64,000 nt of DNA, taken from Lagopus muta. Lineage: Eukaryota > Chordata > Aves > Galliformes > Phasianidae. Each line of letters begins with the position of its first letter. Within the stretch, counting starts at the first letter, position 1. The notes beneath the pieces are model-generated. The model was not told the DNA's origin. It made no database searches and worked only from the letters and a program-made list of their open reading frames with translations. Location: NCBI RefSeq assembly GCF_023343835.1, contig NC_064444.1, positions 17,397,219 through 17,461,218 of the forward strand. The letters run 5' to 3'. Of the stretch, positions 59,601 to 64,000 are shown piece after piece. A program made the translations under genes and the position numbers.

Positions 59601-62548
59601 GCTTTTTGCTGTTTTAGATATCCTCTTCATCACCGAACACCTTAATGAGTTTCTGATCAAAGATTGTCCATATTCTTTTATGCAAGAAGTGTCTTTTTTT
59701 ACTCAGCTGATGAAATGTGTTTTGGTAATGAATGGCAAGAAAGAAGTTATTCAGTGGTAGGCAATGACAGACTAATGGTAGTTGTAAACAGCAGACAGCC
59801 TGAACTTCAAGCCATTTTTATTAATGTAGTTCTTGAAGCATTGGCAGGAATGTGATTTCTCTGTGGCTCCAAAATGCAGAAGTGGTGTCTGATCCTTCAG
59901 AACACAAGGGCTGTAATGATCAGAAGGATTTTCACTTTCTATTCTGACTATGCTCAAGGATGCTGAGTTCTGTTCATGCACCAGTATTTCCTTTCTGTCC
60001 CATATTTTGTGCCATTTTCTCTCTTTTCTTGTATAGTTAGCAGCAGTGCTTGTGTGTCCCTTTGGAACACGTGAGGTAAGGTAAGTAAGCAGGCTGTTTC
60101 AGTCATCTCTTGCAAAATACAGTGTAAAGTGCTGTATGAATGTGGATCGTGGACTTTCTGTACCCTGATACCTGAGCAGCACATCCTGAGTGCCGACCTG
60201 ACAGACAGGGCAGCATTGGCTGTAGGCAGGCAGAGCAGAGCAGCTCTGAGAGCATCCTGCCCTTTCAATGTCAAGTTCTCCTGTGGATTAGCTCTCTTAC
60301 AAGTGGCTTTCAGCTTCTTGAGGAGGGAAGATTGCTTATGGTGAATGGCAAACCTCAGAAAAATCAGGACATGCTTCTTCTTTGGGCCTTTTGTAAGAAG
60401 AAAAGGGCATTCTATCTGACTTCCCTGTTGGTAGGTGCTGAATTTTAAAAGATAGAATCCTGTCACAGAATAGCCACGTTCTTTTCTTCCACACCAAAAG
60501 AAGGATGAAAGACGTGCAGCAGCAGCCTGCTTTTTTAATACACGTGCTGTTCTCACTTGGTTACACGTGTGTGGTGGTGTATGACCTCAACTCCTGTGCC
60601 AGAATCTTTACTTCATTGCCTTAAGCTGTGCAGCTGTTGTTAAAGCCACTTAGAAGGGGTCTCCATGCACTGTGTTATCGGTGTTTGTAAGCTTTTATGG
60701 CTGTACTTTGTGTATTAAGGGGTTATAGAAGTAATCAATGATTTTCTGGCTTGGCTTTGTTTCTTTAAAACCAGAACTCCTTCCTGTTCTGTTGTGATGT
60801 GTTCACAAAAATTCCTTATCTAACATCACCTGCTGCATTCCAAATGTTTTGTGGACTTCCTCCCATTGGGGCTGCTTTAGTGTTGACCACTGAGGCCAAG
60901 AACTGTTGCAGGAAGATCTCCCTGCCCTTGGCTTTGGAATGAATACGAAGGTCAGCACTTGCTTGTGGGATTCGTGGCTGTGAAGGGACAAAAGAACCAG
61001 CACCCTGGCAGTGTGTCACAGTCCATCCTGGGAGCAGGATGGCTCACCTTCAAACAGAAAGGACTTCATCAGGACAAAGCAGGTGGGAACCCAAATTAGA
61101 GTCATAGAGGTGAGAAGGGACTGGTTCCAACATGAGAGGGATCCTCTTCCCAAAGAAGGGCTGGGATGAAAGGGCAAATCTCGAGATGAAGTCTCCCAAT
61201 GAAGAAATAACAGCTTTCTCTTGGAATCTTTATTAAGGGAAGTATATGCAGGGTATTTTATTAATAGAAAATGTGGTGAAGCCCTTAGAGCATCCACATT
61301 GACTTCCCTCAGCTCCTCAGATCCCAGTAAACTGAGGACCATGCAGAAGCCTTTGAGCTTGGCTGCTTTCAATAGAGAGGGTTTGGCAAGTTCAACCAAC
61401 AGGAGAGGAAAGGATCAGTGAGCAGATGCCTCGGATGTGCTTAGAAAAGGAAAGTGAAGAGATGTATGCATCTGTCTTCATTTCTCCTGCTTTCATATGT
61501 TTCATGTGATTCATTTGAAGGGTGGGCACTGCATTGAAACCCACCTCCATCATCTGATCTACCCCAGCTGCCTCCTGCGTGATCTCATCACAACACTGAA
61601 ACAGTGTTGGAGTGAGAGCTCCTCACTCTCTGCACTGCCTAGCCCAGAGTTTGGTGCTTCAGAGAAGGGAAGATGACTTCCCATTGGCAAAGGCTGGGAT
61701 GTGGCACTGTGGGTGACCCCATCCCCATGGTCCCAGTGTGAAGCTGTGGGGATGAGTCCATGGCAATGGTTTTCACGAGCACCTTTAGGACCACAGTGGA
61801 TCTGCCCAGGGGTGTGGGAGTGCAGGTGACTTGAAGGAAGAACTGATGTAGGAAAACAGAGGAATAAAAGGAACAAGAAGGGCTGGTTGCTTATAATTGG
61901 GTGACAGATCATTGTGTTGTTGAATGTGTGTGCCAGTCCCAGTGTGTAGCTGTGTGTTTGTGTCTGCCAGCTGGGAAAACACGTGTGGACATGAGGTGTG
62001 GAGCTGAGGCAGCCTTGTCTCTGTTAGCTGCTGGATTCCCTCTTCCCCCTCGTAGGCTCTTGAAGTAATTGTGTCTTATTCTTCTACTGTTGGAAGATTT
62101 GAGGATGAAAGAGCGAGAGGAAGGGGCAGAATGCCCTGCAACACCTTTTTAGGGGACAGGAGGAATGAATGAATGAATCAGCAGGGTCGTGCCGAGACGT
62201 TTTGTTCTAATTCCCTCTTTTGTGTTTCAGCCCTGGCCCAGTGTATCCAACCTGGCCAAGGATTTCATCGACCGCCTGCTCACGGTGGACCCCAGCGACA
62301 GGATGACAGCCCTCCAGGCCCTGAAGCACCCCTGGGTGGTCAGCATGGCAGCCTCCTCCTCCATGAAGAACCTGCACCGTTCCATCTCCCAAAACCTTCT
62401 CAAGAGAGCCTCCTCTCGCTGCCAGAGCACCAAGTCAGCACAGTCCACACGTTCCAGCCGCTCCACCAAATCCAACAAGTCACGGAGGGTTCGGGAGCGG
62501 GAGCTGCGAGAGCTCAACCTGCGCTACCAGCAGCAATACACTGGCTGA
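43730..62548 (+). CDS. PSKH1: PSKH1, protein serine kinase H1; 2 coding exons, 420 residues
   Basis: CaMK-group Ser/Thr kinase, known in mammals as a Golgi, centrosome and nuclear-speckle associated kinase held on membranes by N-terminal acylation. Coding exons 43730-44674 and 62231-62548 join in phase 0 to 420 residues. MGCGTSK gives Gly2 for myristoylation and Cys3 for palmitoylation. The kinase domain (about residues 94-351) has the glycine loop GRGSFS (101-106), AIK lysine K123, helix C Glu139, HRD 212-214, DFG 235-237 and APE 261-263, so it should be catalytically active. The C-terminus holds a Ser/Arg-rich stretch ([19 protein letters not shown]) and ends [11 protein letters not shown]. 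Kinase and tail are almost identical to human as I recall; residues about 27-78 are diverged. An in-frame GTG at 43727 precedes the ATG and is not a plausible start. Confidence 0.97.
45514..45752 (+). mobile_element. CR1 LINE 3' fragment in PSKH1 intron 2
   Basis: Nearly identical to the last 230 bp of the CR1 at 3478-4312 (about nine differences by eye) and ends with a clean tail ATTCTGTGATTCTGTG. A 5'-truncated, relatively young copy of the same subfamily. Confidence 0.94.
47990..48095 (-). mobile_element. CR1 fragment in PSKH1 intron 2 (reverse)
   Basis: 'gatggtgacacctccacctc', 'cttgggcagaggtgccactg' and 'gacatttttcctaacaccca' plus 'acctgaa' match the reverse CR1 3' region. Moderately diverged. 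Confidence 0.75.
50268..50412 (-). mobile_element. CR1 fragment in PSKH1 intron 2 (reverse)
   Basis: 'ttgaaagggaccttcagagg', 'cacccacagctccatcagtg', 'cctgcagggatggggcacca' and 'ccaccacctccttgggcaac' follow the reverse CR1 3' order, with an internal deletion. Confidence 0.85.
52672..52740 (-). repeat. Short CR1 tail fragment in PSKH1 intron 2 (reverse)
   Basis: 'catagga', 'ccagttggaaaaagaccacc' and 'aagatcacctagcccagcc' match the reverse CR1 terminus (tggaaaagaccaccaagatcatctagtccagcc). Confidence 0.75.
55130..55200 (+). mobile_element. Short CR1 3' end in PSKH1 intron 2
   Basis: 'gggggttggagattcatgat', 'ccttgaggtcccttccaacc' and 'ctggccattctgtgattgtg' are the plus-strand CR1 3' terminus. 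Severely 5'-truncated. Confidence 0.88.
55480..55990 (-). mobile_element. CR1 LINE fragment in PSKH1 intron 2 (reverse)
   Basis: About 500 bp of reverse CR1: 'cacctccagggatggggcac', 'ctctgggcagctgtgccagg', 'tagtttaaagccatcactcc', 'ttgtcctatcactatcagac', 'gcagtgaggtctccctggaa', 'ctccaggctgaacatgccca' and 'ggaggtgctccagccctctg'. Confidence 0.92.
57120..57268 (+). mobile_element. CR1 3' fragment in PSKH1 intron 2
   Basis: 'caaggtgaggctgggggggc', 'ctctgagcactgatggagct', 'gtgggtgtcccttttcattg', 'ccttgcaggtcccttccaac' and a tail 'cctctgattctatc' identify a plus-strand CR1 3' end. Confidence 0.85.
57782..57801. repeat. (TG)10 microsatellite
   Basis: Ten TG units in PSKH1 intron 2; a possible polymorphic marker. 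Confidence 0.9.
57988..58199 (+). mobile_element. CR1 3' fragment in PSKH1 intron 2
   Basis: 'gggaaatggcttcaaactgg', 'gggaggtttagattggtcgt', 'gggtagtgaagcactgacac', 'gaggtggtgggtgccctgtc' and 'tgctatgattcc' match the plus-strand CR1 3' region and tail. Confidence 0.88.
58965..59015 (-). repeat. Very short CR1-like fragment in PSKH1 intron 2
   Basis: 'ggccacttggagggatgggg' and 'cacccacacccat' resemble the reverse CR1 segment (cctccagggatggggcacccaca). Too short to be certain. Confidence 0.4.
61080..61140 (-). repeat. Possible CR1 tail remnant in PSKH1 intron 2
   Basis: 'agagtcatagaggtgagaag' and 'ggactggttccaacatgaga' vaguely follow the reverse CR1 terminus. Weak. Confidence 0.3.
62231..62548 (+). 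CDS. PSKH1: PSKH1 coding exon 2 of 2 (residues 316-420 and stop)
   Basis: Acceptor cttttgtgtttcag. Encodes [60 protein letters not shown] and the Ser/Arg-rich tail, with TGA at 62546-62548. Confidence 0.97.
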   Translation, partial: PWPSVSNLAKDFIDRLLTVDPSDRMTALQALKHPWVVSMAASSSMKNLHRSISQNLLKRASSRCQSTKSAQSTRSSRSTKSNKSRRVRERELRELNLRYQQQYTG

Positions 62549-62884
62549 GCACCAGGCTGGGACCTGCCCGAAGTCTTTCCAGACATCTTCTCTGCAGTGT
62601 AGGTGTGCAGCACCCCTTTGCTGCAGGTTCCTCCCTCCCTTCTTTCAGGTGTGTTGTGTCCCCCCTCCCCACTGTGTGGAGGAAAAGGAACCTTGTGGTG
62701 GCACTTGTGGGCCAGCCGTGCCCACGCAGGGAACGGAGCAGCTCTCGTTGGCTTAGAGCTCAGAGCCTTGAGTAACACCCAAATTAAGGAGCTGCAAACG
62801 AGGAGGAGCTCTTTCTGTAGCCCAGGAGCCCGGTTGTTCGTCGTTATTTATTAATTCCACTCGCATATGGAAACAAAATCACTT

Positions 62885-62957
62885 TGTATGTGTGCACGTA
62901 GCACATACACACGTGTGGGTGTGTGTTATATATTTAACAAATTTATATATACACACA
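62885..62957 (+). repeat. PSKH1: Two adjacent potential hairpins in PSKH1 3'UTR
   Basis: Hairpin 1: tgtatgtg (62885-62892) pairs exactly with cacataca (62902-62909). Hairpin 2: the TG/TA arm 62920-62933 pairs with 62945-62957 over 13 base pairs with one bulged T. Found by eye; stability not computed. Confidence 0.5.
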
Positions 62958-63970
62958 TTCTGAACTGGTTTAGTCACACTCTGTGGTGCCTTTGCAGTGA
63001 AGCTGTTGTGAGTCACATGTAGTTAGAACCAAGATAGCACTGACTCACAGCATGCTGCCCATCAGCTCCTCGTCCCAGTGCAGTGTCACGGAGATGCCAG
63101 ACAGCAGTTGTGAATGCGACGGCCGTGAAGCTGTGAGGATCCCTGAAGGGCTGCCTGCCATCAGTGTGCTGACATCAAGGGTTTGCTCACATGATGCAGA
63201 TTGGCAACCGAAACGAAACGCTGCCACCTCGGAGCTGGAGTCCCATCCCATTCATCCTGACTGCAGGGCTGCTCCCCAGTGAGGGGCAGCGAGAAAAGGA
63301 TTGTCCTGCAGGAATTTTGTGCTCCACAGAGATGAAGGCAGTTTTTAGGGGTTCCCCTATTTGTAGTAGGAGCAGTCCCTAACATGCAGGGCTTGGTTTT
63401 GTTACCGTGACGTGGCTTACTGTAACCAACTGTGTTTCCAATGCTTTGATTGCTTTGGGGTGTCCCCTGCTACTGCCATCAGTTCCCTGGGGCAGGGAAA
63501 TGGTGGTGAGAGCTGGCGGGGTGACAAGAGGCTCCATAGGGGTAGAGTAGGAGCTTGGCTAGCAGAAGCCCAGTCCTGAAATGACAGCAGAGAGTATGAG
63601 CAGAAACCACCGAGCTGTTAGATACAGCTTACATCCACCAGCAAAAAGTGGGCTGTCAGTTCTATTGAGCTGAAAAAAGGAAATTTCCAGGGATGTGCTT
63701 TCCACCCCAGTGCTAGGAATCTAACTACTTCACTTACCTTTTGTTCCTGAGCTCATGGTGAGGAATATGACAGAGGATGCTTAAGGATGATGGTCTCAGA
63801 CACTTGCAGGGGTGAATTCCAAACCCTTTCTATGCATTTGCACGTTACGTTGGAAGCTCTGCATCCCTTGGGGGCTGCTCTGTCCTGAGTGCCCATCCTT
63901 CCATCAGCATTAACTGCTGTTGCAGAATTACTAGCTGTTTTTACTTTAGCTTTGTGGGCTATGGAGGGAA

Positions 63971-63976
63971 AATAAA
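63971..63976 (+). terminator. PSKH1: PSKH1 poly(A) signal AATAAA
   Basis: Canonical hexamer (ggaaaATAAAAg context, aataaa at 63971) 1.4 kb after the stop, 25 bp before the window end. I saw no earlier AATAAA in the 3'UTR. Confidence 0.65.
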
Positions 63977-64000
63977 AGAAAGGTTCCTTCAGCTTCTTTT

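Larger units (their letters stand above)
44675..62230 (+). other. PSKH1: PSKH1 intron 2 (17.6 kb)
   Basis: Long U2-type intron (gtgagt...tgtgtttcag) that splits the kinase C-lobe. It contains at least nine CR1 fragments listed separately and a (TG)10 repeat. No CpG island, exon or RNA gene recognised. The open frames up to 200 codons rely on non-ATG starts and resemble nothing known. Confidence 0.85.
62549..63995 (+). other. PSKH1: PSKH1 3'UTR
   Basis: About 1.45 kb from the TGA to just past AATAAA at 63971. Contains ATTTA elements (gttatttatta near 62843) and a TG/AT-rich block (62885-62957) with two potential hairpins. The end is inferred and lies at the window edge. Confidence 0.7.

Noticed and set aside
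59954-60556. 200-codon open frame on the minus strand in PSKH1 intron 2
   Set aside because: It opens with GTG, its first internal ATG leaves only about 70 codons, and it resembles no known family. Length is plausible by chance in 64 kb read in six frames.
62173-62775. 200-codon plus-strand open frame over the last PSKH1 exon
   Set aside because: Out of frame with the kinase; the true frame here encodes the conserved PSKH1 C-terminus.
5200-64000. Search for LTR retroviruses, DNA transposons, tRNA or snoRNA genes and CRISPR-like arrays
   Set aside because: No paired LTRs, terminal inverted repeats, cloverleaf boxes or regularly spaced repeats were seen. The only regular tandem array is the NRN1L intron pyrimidine repeat.

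Overview
The window is vertebrate nuclear DNA, almost certainly from a bird of the chicken/galliform type. Coding exons are short, flanked by GT-AG splice sites and spread over long introns. The dominant repeat is the avian CR1 LINE, nearly always as 5'-truncated copies carrying the CR1 3' tail (ATTCTGTGATTCT-like). The gene order NUTF2 - EDC4 - NRN1L - PSKH1, all on the plus strand, matches the human 16q22 block, which I recall as corresponding to chicken chromosome 11. I read no bacterial, phage or intact viral features.

Layout. 1-3090: the last intron, last coding exon and 3'UTR of NUTF2 (the nuclear import factor for RanGDP); the rest of the gene lies upstream. 3090-4740: intergenic, mostly one CR1 copy. 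4740-35775: EDC4 (Ge-1/Hedls), the scaffold of the mRNA decapping complex. It was reconstructed as 29 coding exons joining in frame to 1399 residues and a stop, close to the human length. 35775-37690: NRN1L, a small GPI-anchored neuritin-like protein in three exons, beginning only about 220 bp after the EDC4 poly(A) signal. 37690-40780: intergenic. 40780-64000: PSKH1, an acylated CaMK-group protein kinase, with a CpG-rich promoter and non-coding first exon, one large coding exon, a 17.6-kb intron and a last coding exon; its 3'UTR ends at a poly(A) signal about 25 bp before the window end.

The four genes do not form an operon or a single pathway. NUTF2 and EDC4 are housekeeping genes (nuclear import, mRNA decay in P-bodies), PSKH1 is a broadly expressed Golgi/centrosome kinase, and NRN1L is a secreted or cell-surface neurite-promoting factor. 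EDC4, NRN1L and PSKH1 each have a GC-rich, apparently TATA-less promoter.

The most notable structure is in EDC4 splicing. Two of its introns (after coding exons 5 and 22) carry the 5' splice sites and branch-point motifs of U12-type (minor spliceosome) introns, while the other 26 look U2-type. Other points are a three-unit polypyrimidine tandem repeat in NRN1L intron 1, a (CTG)8 leucine run and an expanded acidic loop in NRN1L, upstream start codons in EDC4, a compact CCAAT/ETS/CRE cluster at the PSKH1 promoter, and sister CR1 copies beside the EDC4 and PSKH1 promoters. I found no previously undescribed gene system. The large non-coding intervals hold CR1 remnants, a few simple repeats and otherwise nothing I can recognise.
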